A stretch of 64,000 nt of DNA, from contig CAVZPR010000001.1 in NCBI GenBank assembly GCA_963777285.1, positions 1,178,001 through 1,242,000 on the forward strand, given 5' to 3'. A program made the translations under genes and the position numbers. This stretch comes from JAFARE01 sp963777285 (GTDB taxonomy: Bacteria > Chloroflexota > Dormibacteria > Aeolococcales > Aeolococcaceae). Below, piece by piece: positions 1 through 8,742 of the stretch (the stretch's first letter is position 1; each line of letters begins with the position of its first letter). The notes below the pieces were generated by a model. That model made no database searches. It had not been told where the DNA came from and saw only the letters and a program-made list of their open reading frames with translations.

Positions 1-196
1 CAAAACCGGCGGCAACGATACCAAGGAGGAGACCGGGCACGACCCCCGCCAATGGGGCGCCGAAATGCGTTCCCAACAACAACCCCGCGATCAGCGGCAC
101 CACCAATGCAACCGCGGCAACCAGTCCCAGTCCCAATGCCTCTGCAGTGCTGGGGCCGGCGGCCGCCGGGCGCGGATTCCCGCTCGGTCGCGACAT
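1..196 (-). CDS. atpI: AtpI/AtpZ-like F0F1 ATP synthase accessory protein, 3' end outside window
   Basis: Reading leftwards from an ATG at 196, about 65 codons are visible before the window edge. They give a short polar, Pro/Ala-rich N-terminus, a hydrophobic segment (GLGLVAAVALVVPLIAG), a short loop with an FG, and the start of a second hydrophobic segment (GVVPGLLLGIVAAGF). This two-helix pattern is that of the small AtpI/AtpZ family, which helps assemble the c-ring or moves Mg2+/Ca2+ for the F0F1 ATP synthase. It lies 14 bases after the wecA-like gene, the place atpI holds in Actinobacteria (rfe-atpI-atpB). The identification rests mainly on context because the family is short and weakly conserved. 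Confidence 0.7.
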   Translation of the reverse strand, partial: MSRPSGNPRPAAAGPSTAEALGLGLVAAVALVVPLIAGLLLGTHFGAPLAGVVPGLLLGIVAAGF

Positions 197-210
197 CGGC
201 TGAGTGTGGC

Positions 211-1359
211 TCAGTCGGCCTCCCCGCGATGGCCCATGTGCGAGGGCAGCGGGCGCCGCCCCTCAACCACGACGAAGCCCTCGTCGTCGATGCTCGCGGG
301 CCGCGTCGCGGCGCGGCGGCGGTTGCGCCACAGGACCGCGACCAGGGCCACCACCAGCAGCCCCAGGGCGATGTCCAGGATCTTGCGGTGGCCGTAGATC
401 GAAAGCGCGATGCAGCCCAGGATCGCGGTGGCCAGATAGAAGGTGAGGGCGGTCTCGGCGGGCGACATGCCGCGGGCCAGCAGGCGGTGGTGCAGGTGGC
501 CGGCGTCGGGCTGGGCCATGCTGCGTCCGGCACGCTTGCGCCGCACCATGGCGAACGCCGTGTCCCCGATGGGCAGGGCCAGGGCGATGAGCGGCACCAG
601 CAGCGAGAGGCCGACGACGATCTTGGCGACACCCAGGATGGTGATCACCGCCAGCGCCACCCCCAGAAAGTGGCTGCCGGCGTCGCCCATGAACACCCTG
701 GCCGGGGGCAGGTTGAACACCAGGAAGCCGAGGCAGCAGCCCATCAGGGCGCCGCTCATGACGATGACCCCGGATTGCAGGTCGCCGGGCGCCTGCACGC
801 GGTTGATCGCGGCCAGCAGGCAGACCCCCGCGACGATCGCGATCACCCCGGCGGCGACGCCGTCGGCGCCGTCGAGGAAGTTGACGGAGACCTGCATGCC
901 CAGCACCCAGGCCACGGTCACCGGGGCGGCCAGCCAGCCCAGCTGGAAGACGGTGGTGTGGTGCACACCCGGGATCGCCAGGAAGGTGATGGTGACGCCC
1001 AGCACCGCGACCAGGACGCCGGCGCCGACCTCGATCGCCAGCTTGCTGCGCCAGGAGAGGTCGAAGATGTCGTCGATCGCCATCGCCAGGGTGATGGCGC
1101 CGGTCACCGCCACCGTCTGCCAGCGGTAGGTGATCGACCCGCCGAAGATGGCCACCGCGACGGCGAACCCGACGAACATCGCGATCCCGCCCAGCCGCGG
1201 CGTGGGCTGAGGATGGATGTGGCGCTCGGCATCCGGTTCGGCCACCGCCCCCGCGCGACGCGCCAGCAGGATGGACAGCGGGACGGCGGCGATGCAGCTG
1301 GCGCTGGCCACCAGGAACGGCGCGACGGCCGGCAGCCACGGGCTCGAGGTCGCGATCAC
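211..1359 (-). CDS. wecA: WecA/TagO-type undecaprenyl-phosphate sugar-1-phosphate transferase
   Basis: This 382-residue polytopic membrane protein belongs to the MraY/WecA family. Such enzymes move a UDP-activated amino sugar phosphate onto undecaprenyl phosphate to start cell-wall glycopolymers. The hallmarks are all visible: HPQPTPRLGG near residue 49, DDIFD at 96-100, NFLDGADG at 160-167, GDAGS at 225-229 and the HLHHR loop at 288-292. The last motif favours WecA/TagO over MraY. The start is a GTG whose bases overlap the stop of the gene before it (GTGA), implying translational coupling. The position between glyA and atpI matches rfe in Actinobacteria. The true sugar substrate cannot be read from the sequence. 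Confidence 0.9.
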   Translation of the reverse strand: MIATSSPWLPAVAPFLVASASCIAAVPLSILLARRAGAVAEPDAERHIHPQPTPRLGGIAMFVGFAVAVAIFGGSITYRWQTVAVTGAITLAMAIDDIFDLSWRSKLAIEVGAGVLVAVLGVTITFLAIPGVHHTTVFQLGWLAAPVTVAWVLGMQVSVNFLDGADGVAAGVIAIVAGVCLLAAINRVQAPGDLQSGVIVMSGALMGCCLGFLVFNLPPARVFMGDAGSHFLGVALAVITILGVAKIVVGLSLLVPLIALALPIGDTAFAMVRRKRAGRSMAQPDAGHLHHRLLARGMSPAETALTFYLATAILGCIALSIYGHRKILDIALGLLVVALVAVLWRNRRRAATRPASIDDEGFVVVEGRRPLPSHMGHRGEAD

Positions 1360-3197
1360 GACGTGCGGTACGGCAGGGGGAACCGCCGGCAGAGCGCCAA
1401 GCTGCGCTCGCGCACCTCGGCACGCAGGGCAGGATCGTCGACGCCGCCGAGCATGCGCACCACCAGGTCGGCGATCTCGCGCATCTCAGGCTCAGCCATG
1501 CCTCGCGAGGTCACGGACGGCGTGCCCAGGCGGATGCCGTTGGGGTTGAAGGGGGTGCCGCCATGGCCGGGGAAGGTGTTGGCGTTGACGGTGATGCCTG
1601 CTTCGTCGAAGCGCGCCTGCGCGGCGCGGCCGCGGACGCCGTAGGGACGCAGGTCGAGGACCATGAGGTGGTTGTCGGTGCCGCCGGTGGTGAGCACGGC
1701 GCCGCGGTCCATCAGCTCGGCGGCGAGCGCCTTCGCATTGGCCACGATCTGCCGTCCGTAGTCGCGGAACTCTGGCTGCATGCACTGCTTGAACATGACC
1801 GCCTTTGCGGTCATGCCGTGCGGATGCGGACCACCCTGCACACCCGGGCACACGGACTTGTCGATCGCGTCTGAGTACTGCGCGCGGCAGAGGATGAGTC
1901 CGCCCCAAGGTCCTCGCATCGTCTTGTGCGTCGTGAGCGTGACGAAGTCGGCGTGCGGCACGGGGCTGGGATGCACGCCGGCTGCGACCAGGCCTGCGAA
2001 GTGCGCCATGTCGACCAGCAGCATCGCGTCGACCTCACGCGCGATGTCCCCGAAGGCGGCGAAGTCGAGGATGCGTGGATAGGAGCTGTAGCCGGCGACG
2101 ATCATGCGCGGCCGCACCTCGCGAGCCCGGCGGCGCACCTCGTCCATGTCCAGCACACCGGTCTCCTCGGAGACGAAGTAGGGCTCGACGTGGTAGAGCT
2201 TGCCGCTGAAGTTCACCGGCGAGCCGTGCGTGAGATGGCCACCCTGGTCGAGGGCCATGCCCAGGACCGTGTCGCCGGGTGAGAGCACGCTTGCGTACAC
2301 GGCCATGTTGGCCTGCGAGCCAGAGTGCGGCTGCACGTTCGCGTGCTCGGCGCCGAACAGCTCCTTGGCTCGGTCCCGGGCCAGGTTCTCGATCTGGTCG
2401 ACGATCTGACAGCCGCCGTAGTAGCGCTTGCCCGGCACGCCTTCCGCGTACTTGTTGTTCAGCCATGAGCCGAGCGCCTCGAGGACGGCGGGAGAGGCGA
2501 GGTTCTCGGACGGAATCAGTTCCAGCGTCTCCTCCTGGCGGCGCAGCTCCTCGTCCATGAGCGCGGCGACCTCGGGGTCGGTGGCGCGCAGCGCGAGCTT
2601 TGCGGTGAAGTCGTCGGCAGGCGGGAGCAGCTCGGTCGCGGCGATCGGCCCCTCCCGCAGCACGCGCGCGGGGGTCACTGTGCAATCGATGATAGTTGAG
2701 GCCCTCCCCGCCGCGGGACCACCGTCGAGAATGCAGTCGACCTCGCCGGCGAATGCGGCGGCAGCCTGCGCGGCATCGGCGGCCGGCGGCTCCCCGTGGC
2801 GGTTGGCGCTGGTCGTCGCGAGCGGCCCGCTGCGACGGAGCAGCTCGCGGAGCTCGTCGTGCCCCGGCACGCGGCAGGAGATGGTCATCCCATGGCGGGG
2901 CACGGCCGTGCGCACCTCCCCCACCGGGAGCACGATCGACAGCGGCCCCGGCCAGTGGCGAGCGGCGAGGCGCCGCGCCTCGTCGTTGAAGCGGACCAGG
3001 CCTTGAAGGTCTTCGGCGGAAGCCGCCAGCAGCGTCAGCTCCAGCTGCGCCGGACGGCGTTTCAGCGTGTACACGCGCTCCACGGCCACAGCTCTCCGCG
3101 GGTCGCACGCGAGCCCGTAGACGGTGTCGGTGGCGATGGCGATCACGCCACCCCGTCGCAGCGCCCGGGCGCAGGCTTCGATCGTCGACTCCGTCAT
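1356..3197 (-). CDS. glyA: TsaC (Sua5/YrdC) domain fused to serine hydroxymethyltransferase GlyA
   Basis: One uninterrupted 613-codon frame encodes two enzymes. Residues 1 to about 195 are a TsaC/Sua5 domain that makes threonylcarbamoyl-AMP for tRNA t6A: TDTVYGL near residue 24, KRRP near 46 and TTSANRHGEPP near 128. From about residue 205 a complete SHMT follows, starting with the DPEVAAL...RQ...LELIPSEN helix. It contains NKYAEGVPGKRYYGG and the PLP lysine in THKTMRGPWGG (Lys425); the family usually has PRGG here. SHMT interconverts serine and glycine with tetrahydrofolate. An internal ATG (MDEELRRQ) could give free GlyA but would cut into the SHMT N-terminal helix. The ATG start overlaps the prmC stop (ATGA). 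In many relatives the two genes are separate neighbours. Confidence 0.93.
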   Translation of the reverse strand: MTESTIEACARALRRGGVIAIATDTVYGLACDPRRAVAVERVYTLKRRPAQLELTLLAASAEDLQGLVRFNDEARRLAARHWPGPLSIVLPVGEVRTAVPRHGMTISCRVPGHDELRELLRRSGPLATTSANRHGEPPAADAAQAAAAFAGEVDCILDGGPAAGRASTIIDCTVTPARVLREGPIAATELLPPADDFTAKLALRATDPEVAALMDEELRRQEETLELIPSENLASPAVLEALGSWLNNKYAEGVPGKRYYGGCQIVDQIENLARDRAKELFGAEHANVQPHSGSQANMAVYASVLSPGDTVLGMALDQGGHLTHGSPVNFSGKLYHVEPYFVSEETGVLDMDEVRRRAREVRPRMIVAGYSSYPRILDFAAFGDIAREVDAMLLVDMAHFAGLVAAGVHPSPVPHADFVTLTTHKTMRGPWGGLILCRAQYSDAIDKSVCPGVQGGPHPHGMTAKAVMFKQCMQPEFRDYGRQIVANAKALAAELMDRGAVLTTGGTDNHLMVLDLRPYGVRGRAAQARFDEAGITVNANTFPGHGGTPFNPNGIRLGTPSVTSRGMAEPEMREIADLVVRMLGGVDDPALRAEVRERSLALCRRFPLPYRTS

Positions 3198-4084
3198 CGC
3201 AGCACGCTGGCGGCGACGACACGGGTCCGTCCGGTGAGGTCGGCAATCGTGGCCACGTCAGCATCCGGAAACTCGCCGAGCAGCAGCGACGTCACCGCCG
3301 CAGCGCGCCGTGGGTCGACCTCGAGGACGACGTCGCCCCCAGGTGCGACCCGCCCTCGCAGCGAGTCGAGCAGCGCGTGGTAGGCATCGAGGCCGTCGTC
3401 GCCACCCAGCAGTGCCGCTGCGGGCTCGTGGTCGCGCACGTCGTCGCCGGCCGCCGCGAGCTCCGCGGTGGTCACGTACGGCGGATTGCTCACCACCATG
3501 TCGAACGTTCCAGCCAGTGGTTCGAGCCATGCGCCCTGGCACACCCGAACATGCCCCGCGACACCGTGACGCAGTGCGTTGGCCGTCGCCGTCGCGACCG
3601 CGCCGGCGCTGATGTCGGAGGCGTGCACGTCGATGCCGCGCAGCTCGCACGCGAGGGTCACCGCGATGCAGCCGCTCCCGGTTCCCGGATCGGCGACACG
3701 AAGCGACGCGCCATCCCGCGCACGCAGCCGCTGCAGCGCGGCCTCCACCAGCGTCTCCGTGTCGGGGCGCGGGATGAGCACGTCGCGGTTCACGAGGAAG
3801 CTGCGGCCGTAGAACTCGCGCTCGCCGGTGATGTACGCAACCGGCTCGTGCCGCGCGCGGCGGCGCAGCAGCTCGCGCATGCGCGCCACCTCGGCGCCGC
3901 TGAGCCGCCGGTCGAACTGCAGGTAGAGATCGATGCGGCGCAGCCCCAGCGCGTGCGCGCAGAGCAGCTCGGCGTCGAGCCGCGCGCTGCCGGCGCCGCG
4001 CTGCGCCAGGTACGTGGTGCTGAGCCGCACGATGTCGAGCAGAGTTCGCTCCGGCGCCACGGCGACGCTAGGATTCGTCGCCAC
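3194..4084 (-). CDS. prmC: Release factor glutamine N5-methyltransferase PrmC
   Basis: This 296-residue protein methylates the glutamine of the GGQ motif in peptide-chain release factors, using S-adenosylmethionine. It shows an N-terminal helical substrate domain (about 1-95), then the Rossmann methyltransferase with the SAM loop DPGTGSG (132-138). The catalytic NPPYV motif, which holds the glutamine side chain, is at 200-204. The start at 4084 overlaps the end of prfA, its substrate's gene, by 17 bases. Its stop overlaps the next ATG. The prfA-prmC-tsaC order is widely conserved. Confidence 0.95.
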   Translation of the reverse strand: MATNPSVAVAPERTLLDIVRLSTTYLAQRGAGSARLDAELLCAHALGLRRIDLYLQFDRRLSGAEVARMRELLRRRARHEPVAYITGEREFYGRSFLVNRDVLIPRPDTETLVEAALQRLRARDGASLRVADPGTGSGCIAVTLACELRGIDVHASDISAGAVATATANALRHGVAGHVRVCQGAWLEPLAGTFDMVVSNPPYVTTAELAAAGDDVRDHEPAAALLGGDDGLDAYHALLDSLRGRVAPGGDVVLEVDPRRAAAVTSLLLGEFPDADVATIADLTGRTRVVAASVLR

Positions 4085-5171
4085 CGCTGCCCTCGTCGTA
4101 CTCCTCGAGCAGGCGGCGAGCCTGGTCCTCCTGCGCCAGCGGCTCGACCAGCAGGTCGAGGTCTCCGTCCAGCACGCGTTGCAGCTGGTGCATGGTCAGG
4201 TCGATGCGGTGGTCGGTCACGCGCGACTGGGGAAAGTTGTAGGTGCGGATCTTCTCGCTGCGATCACCGCTGCCGACCATGGAGCGGCGCGTTTCCTTGA
4301 GCTCCGCCTGCCGCTTCGCCTCGGCGAGGTCGTAGAGCCGCGCGCGCAGCACTCGCATCGCTTTGGCGCGGTTCTTGATCTGCGACTTCTCGTCCTGGAT
4401 GCTGACCACGAGGCCGGAGGGCAGGTGCGTGATGCGCACCGCCGAGTCGGTGGTGTTGACGCTCTGGCCGCCGGGTCCGGTGCTGCGATACACGTCGATC
4501 TTCAGGTCCTTCTCGTCGATGTCGACCTCGACGTCGTCGGCCTCGGGGAGCACGACCACCGACGCGGCCGACGTATGGATGCGACCCTGCGCCTCGGTCT
4601 CGGGAACGCGCTGCACGCGGTGCACGCCGCTCTCGAACTTGAGCCGCGAGTACGCGCCCCGGCCGTGCACCTCGAACACGACCTCCTTGAAGCCGTGGCC
4701 CGGCGTCTCGTTCTGGTCCAGCACCTCCATGTGCCAGCGGCGCCGCTCGGCGTAGCGCGCGTACATGCGGAAGAGGTCTGCGGCGAAGAGCGCCGCCTCG
4801 TCGCCGCCGGTGCCGGCACGCACCTCGACCACCACGTCCCGCTCGTCCCTGGGGTCCGACGGGAGCAGCAGCGCCCGCAGCTCCTCGTCTGCCTTCTCAG
4901 CGAGCACGCGCTGCGAGCGCAGCTCCTCCTCCGCCATCGTGACCAGCTCCGGATCCTGCTCGGCGCGCGCCATCTCCTCGGCGTCGCGCGCCGCCTCCGT
5001 TGCAGCGCGCCAGCGCCGCCCCGTCTCGACCACGTCGCGCAGCCGCGCTTGCTCCTGCGACAGTCGCTGCAGCCGCTCCAGGTCCTGGTACGCGTCGGGC
5101 CGGCGCAGCTCCTCCTCCAGCTCCGCGTAGCGCTGTTCCAGCTCGGCCAGCCGATCCTCGATTCCGGCCAT
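4068..5171 (-). CDS. prfA: Peptide chain release factor 1
   Basis: RF1 ends translation at UAA and UAG. The 367-residue length is normal. The stop-codon recognition tripeptide is PET at 190-192 within QRVPETEAQGRIHTS, the form also known from Bacillus RF1. The universally conserved GGQ that triggers peptidyl-tRNA hydrolysis is at 234-236. The domain 3 signature GSGDRSEKIRTYNFPQ follows and separates RF1 from RF2. The N-terminus is a charged coiled-coil-like domain. It is transcribed with prmC, whose product modifies the GGQ glutamine. Confidence 0.97.
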   Translation of the reverse strand: MAGIEDRLAELEQRYAELEEELRRPDAYQDLERLQRLSQEQARLRDVVETGRRWRAATEAARDAEEMARAEQDPELVTMAEEELRSQRVLAEKADEELRALLLPSDPRDERDVVVEVRAGTGGDEAALFAADLFRMYARYAERRRWHMEVLDQNETPGHGFKEVVFEVHGRGAYSRLKFESGVHRVQRVPETEAQGRIHTSAASVVVLPEADDVEVDIDEKDLKIDVYRSTGPGGQSVNTTDSAVRITHLPSGLVVSIQDEKSQIKNRAKAMRVLRARLYDLAEAKRQAELKETRRSMVGSGDRSEKIRTYNFPQSRVTDHRIDLTMHQLQRVLDGDLDLLVEPLAQEDQARRLLEEYDEGSGGDES

Positions 5172-5186
5172 TCCTGTCAGGAACGT

Positions 5187-6152
5187 TCAGGGGACGGCGA
5201 CGAGCTCGCCGACGGCGGCGTCGTCGGCGCGTGCGGCGTCGAGGGCTGCGATGGCCACCTCTATCTGCGAGTCGTCGGGTTCGCGAGTGCTGAGCAGCTG
5301 GGTTGCCAGCACAGGCGCGAGCGCGACGCGTCCCAGGCGGGTGTGCCGCACCCGCGCCAGCGCCCGGATCATCTCGTACGAGATGGCCGCGACCACCGGC
5401 ACGAGCGCGACCTGGCAGGCGATGCGCACCGCCGTGGGCAGCAGGCCGAGCGGAGCGAACACGATGATGCTGACCAGCGCGACGACGACCAGGAACCCCG
5501 TGCCGCAGCGCGGGTGCAGCCGGCTCGCGGGACGCACATGGGCCACGTCGACGACGGCGCCGCTCTCCAGGCAGTTGATCGCCTTGTGCTCGGCGCCGTG
5601 GTAGTGGAAGAGGCGGCGCACGCTGGGGACCTGGCCGATCAGCAGCAGGTAGCCGACGAGGATCACGCCGCGCACCACGCCTTCGATGACCACGCCGGTG
5701 ATGGACCGCACCGGCGCCCGGTGCAGCAGCGCGCTGACGCCGAGCGGCGCGCCGATGAACAGCGCGAGCCCGAACACCACCGACACGGCCATGGCCGCGC
5801 GCATGGTGTTGGGACCGATCTCTGCGTCCTCACCCAGCTGCACGCCGACCGACCACTGCAGCGCGCGCATGCCGAGGTGGACCATCTCGAAGAGGCCGGC
5901 CACGCCACGAAGGAAGGGCCGCGACCACACGGGGCTGGTGTAGACGCGCGAGCGCAGCGCGTCGCTGAGCACCACGATGGACCCGTCGGGGCGCCGCGCC
6001 GCCACCGCGTAGTGGCGCCGGCCGCGCATGAGCACGCCCTCGACGACGGCCTGGCCGCCATAGAAAAAGGTGGCGGGAGGCGCGCTCACGGCGTTGACCG
6101 CCGCGGTCAGGAGGATGTCGAAGGTGCGGCGAGCTCGGACCACGCGACGCAT
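5187..6152 (-). CDS. DUF1385 family membrane protein
   Basis: About 321 residues. The family signature FFYGGQAVVEGVLMRG is at the N-terminus, followed by several hydrophobic segments and HYHGAEHKAINCLE, whose histidines and glutamate could bind a metal. The family is common in Firmicutes, Chloroflexi and Actinobacteria beside rpmE and prfA, and its function is unknown. I chose the ATG at 6152 (MRRVVRARRTF) because the frame extends upstream into rpmE without homology. The gene lies 15 bases before prfA in the same direction. Confidence 0.9.
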   Translation of the reverse strand: MRRVVRARRTFDILLTAAVNAVSAPPATFFYGGQAVVEGVLMRGRRHYAVAARRPDGSIVVLSDALRSRVYTSPVWSRPFLRGVAGLFEMVHLGMRALQWSVGVQLGEDAEIGPNTMRAAMAVSVVFGLALFIGAPLGVSALLHRAPVRSITGVVIEGVVRGVILVGYLLLIGQVPSVRRLFHYHGAEHKAINCLESGAVVDVAHVRPASRLHPRCGTGFLVVVALVSIIVFAPLGLLPTAVRIACQVALVPVVAAISYEMIRALARVRHTRLGRVALAPVLATQLLSTREPDDSQIEVAIAALDAARADDAAVGELVAVP

Positions 6153-6202
6153 GCTACCCCGCGCCCGGCCCCCGGAACCGGACGGGACGGACTCGGTACG
6201 CG

Positions 6203-6415
6203 CTAGTTCTTCTGGGCTCGCTGGGCGCGGCGCCGGAACCGCTCCACCTGGCCGCCAGTGTCGATGATTCGCTGCGTGCCGGTGAAGAAGGGATGGCACA
6301 CGGAGCACACCTCTGTCTTCAGCTCGGGCAGCGTCGAACCGGTGGTGAACGTGTTGCCGCAGAGGCAGTGGACGACCGCGTCGGTGTGGTACTCGGGGTG
6401 GATTCCAGTCTTCAT
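6203..6415 (-). CDS. rpmE: 50S ribosomal protein L31, zinc-binding type
   Basis: This 70-residue protein begins MKTGIHPEYH, the typical bL31 start. Cysteines in CLCGN and in VCSVCHPFFTG are the zinc ligands of the C+ type, which in many bacteria serves as a zinc store replaced by a C- paralogue under zinc limitation. The frame is open 12 codons further upstream, but homology begins at 6415, preceded by a purine-rich AAGGATTGAG. rpmE leads the rpmE-DUF1385-prfA-prmC operon. Confidence 0.96.
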   Translation of the reverse strand: MKTGIHPEYHTDAVVHCLCGNTFTTGSTLPELKTEVCSVCHPFFTGTQRIIDTGGQVERFRRRAQRAQKN

Positions 6416-6473
6416 GTGCGTTCTCAATCCTTGCTCGAGGAATGTACCCACGATATCACAGGCTCAGACAGGC

Positions 6474-7727
6474 TCAAACCGCGGCGCTCGGCGCCGGCAC
6501 GGGCCGGGTGAAGTTGCCGTGCGTGACACCGGGCAGCTGCGCGCGCACGGCGTCGACCGCGGCGCGCATGCCCATTCCCGCGTCGAGCGCGTGTCCCGTG
6601 GCGCGCAGCCGGTCCACCAGCCAGTCGTGGTCGACGTTCAGCGAGCGCCACTGGATCTGCTGCACACCGACGTCGCGACATGCATGGACGGTGCGCCGCT
6701 GCTCCGCGGGATCGTCGCTCAGGCCCGGGAAGGTCAGGAGGTTGAGACACAGCTGCGCGCCCGACCTGGAGGTGACGCGGCAGGACTCGAGCACGTCGTC
6801 GAGCCCATATCCGACGGGACGGTAGTACGCGCGAAATGCGCTCTCGTCAAAGGAGATGGCGCTGATTCGCACGCTGTTGCACCCCGCTTCGATGAGCCGT
6901 CGCAGCACTTCCGGCTTGCTGCCGTTGGTGTTCACGTGGATGGTCGCGCCGGGGTGCGCCTGGCGGATGCGACGCGTCGCGTCGAGCAGTGCGCCGTCGC
7001 GTGTCAGCGGCTCGCCCTCACAACCCTGACCGAAGGAGACGATGGCGCCGTCACCGTCGAGGTGGTAGGCGGCGAGCTCCGCGAGCTCCGCCGCCGTGGG
7101 TGCGAAGCGCATCCGGGGCTGGGGCGCCGGCGCCTCGCCGTCGGTCTGCAGCGAGATGCAGCCGAGGCAGTCTGCATTGCACGCAGGTGACGCCGGCAGC
7201 GCTCCCTCGTAGTGACGCAGGAAGGTGTTCTGCGCGGTGTAGCAGCGGTTCTCGGTGGCGCACACGGCCAGGTGCGCCACGAGGCGGTTGCGCGGCAGCG
7301 CTCGCGCCGCCGACTCGACCGCGCCGGCCACGGCAGCAGCGTCGCGACCCGCCGGACGCCACCAATCGAAGGCGTCGGTGGACAGCGCCGCGGCCATCAG
7401 GCGGCCGCCGTGCTCGGCGACCGCCGCGTAGCCGTAGAGCGGCAGCCGCCGCGCCCCGGGCTCGCGCCGCGAGGCGGGCAGCAGCGTGCGCAGCAGCCCC
7501 ACCGGCAGCACGGCGGCCAGCGGGAGCATCCCCTCGACGGCGAGCGGCCGGGCTCCGTCGAGCACCATCGCGGTACGCCCCGGGAGGTGCATCAGCGTCG
7601 TCCCCTCGGGCAGCGGGAGGACGTTGTCCCTGGAGAGGGCCAAGAGGCGGCTGCCGGAGCGTGCCGCCGGCGCGACACCGGCGAGGACCTCGATCGAGCC
7701 GTCGGCTCGGGCGGCACAGGCGCGCAT
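6474..7727 (-). CDS. Radical SAM protein of unknown function
   Basis: 417 residues. The iron-sulfur motif CNADCLGC (Cys183, Cys187, Cys190) matches the CxxxCxxC signature that ligates the 4Fe-4S cluster for S-adenosylmethionine cleavage. It follows a 180-residue N-terminal domain I do not recognise, which includes two more cysteines (Cys156, Cys162). The barrel continues with FGQGCEGEPLT, HVNTNGS and RISAISFD. Substrate and product cannot be read. It lies just upstream of rpmE on the same strand, a neighbourhood where uncharacterised radical SAM proteins are seen in Chloroflexota-like genomes (recollection). Confidence 0.85.
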   Translation of the reverse strand: MRACAARADGSIEVLAGVAPAARSGSRLLALSRDNVLPLPEGTTLMHLPGRTAMVLDGARPLAVEGMLPLAAVLPVGLLRTLLPASRREPGARRLPLYGYAAVAEHGGRLMAAALSTDAFDWWRPAGRDAAAVAGAVESAARALPRNRLVAHLAVCATENRCYTAQNTFLRHYEGALPASPACNADCLGCISLQTDGEAPAPQPRMRFAPTAAELAELAAYHLDGDGAIVSFGQGCEGEPLTRDGALLDATRRIRQAHPGATIHVNTNGSKPEVLRRLIEAGCNSVRISAISFDESAFRAYYRPVGYGLDDVLESCRVTSRSGAQLCLNLLTFPGLSDDPAEQRRTVHACRDVGVQQIQWRSLNVDHDWLVDRLRATGHALDAGMGMRAAVDAVRAQLPGVTHGNFTRPVPAPSAAV

Positions 7728-7767
7728 GCCGCGATTGTCTCCCGGAGGCGGGCTCAGGCCGGCGGGG

Positions 7768-8742
7768 TCAGGCCGCGCGCAGCTCGTCCGGGATCGCGGT
7801 GCGAACCTCGAGCCGGTCGCCGCGAACCGCGCGGAGCACCAGGAATCGGTCGATCGCCGGCCCGACCATGAGCCGCTGCACGTCGCCGGGGCGCTGCACC
7901 GGCCTGCCGTCGACCTCCACGATCAGGTCGCCGCGGCGCAGGCCGGCGACGTCCGCCGGGCTCCCGCTGATGACGTCGCTGACGTACATGCCGGAGCGCC
8001 GCCCCAAACGGGTCGCCCACCGCGGCGGCAGCGGCCGCGAGGCGCCGGCGACACCCAGGTAGGCACGCCGCACCCGCCCCTCGCGGACCAGCGACCCCAG
8101 GATGAGCCGGGTCGTCGCGTTTATGGGCACGGCCAGACCCACACCCACCCCGGCGACCGCGGTGTTGATGCCCACGAGCCGGGCGCGGCTGTCCGCCAGC
8201 GCCCCTCCTGAGTTTCCCGGGTTGAGCGCCGCGTCGGTCTGGATGACGTCGTCGATGACCCGCACCTGCGAGCCGGACCGCGCCGGCAGCGAGCGGCCCA
8301 GGCCGCTGACCACGCCTGCCGTCACCGTGCCCGCCAGGCCCAGGGGGTTGCCCACGGCGACGACCAGCTGACCCACCCTCAGCGCATCGGCGTCGCCCAG
8401 CTCGGCGGGTTGGAGATCGGCGCCGCTGGAGCGCAAGACCGCCAGGTCGGACAGCGGATCCGCTCCGGCGACCTCGTAACCCATCTCGCGGCCGTCGTCG
8501 AGGGCAAGCGTGCCGCGCCGGGAGCCGGCGACGACGTGCGCCGAGGTGACCAGGTAGCCGTCGGCGCTCACCGCCACGGCAGAGCCACTGCCCTGCTGGG
8601 CGCGCCCGTCACGTCCACTCCCCACCACCTGCACCGCCACCACGGACGGCGCCAGGCGTGACGCGACCTCCGTCAGCGTCCGCGAATACGCGTCGAGCGC
8701 GGCGTCGCCGGCGGGGTCAGGGGACGTCGGGTCCTTCGGCAC
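7768..8742 (-). CDS. HtrA/DegP-type serine protease with one PDZ domain
   Basis: This 324-residue S1C protease has a complete triad: His69 in TSAHVV, Asp99 in DPLSDLAVL and Ser178 in NPGNSGGAL. One PDZ domain follows (GVAGASRPLPP, then SPADVAGLRRGDLIVEVDG). HtrA proteins degrade or check misfolded proteins. Unlike most, this one shows no signal peptide or membrane anchor, so it may act in the cytoplasm or have a misjudged start. No upstream in-frame extension is evident, because the start region already overlaps the previous gene by 26 bases. Confidence 0.88.
   Translation of the reverse strand: MPKDPTSPDPAGDAALDAYSRTLTEVASRLAPSVVAVQVVGSGRDGRAQQGSGSAVAVSADGYLVTSAHVVAGSRRGTLALDDGREMGYEVAGADPLSDLAVLRSSGADLQPAELGDADALRVGQLVVAVGNPLGLAGTVTAGVVSGLGRSLPARSGSQVRVIDDVIQTDAALNPGNSGGALADSRARLVGINTAVAGVGVGLAVPINATTRLILGSLVREGRVRRAYLGVAGASRPLPPRWATRLGRRSGMYVSDVISGSPADVAGLRRGDLIVEVDGRPVQRPGDVQRLMVGPAIDRFLVLRAVRGDRLEVRTAIPDELRAA

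Noticed and set aside
3933..6206. A 757-codon open frame opposite prfA and the DUF1385 gene
   Set aside because: Shadow; no ribosome-binding site or domain, whereas prfA and DUF1385 are clear.
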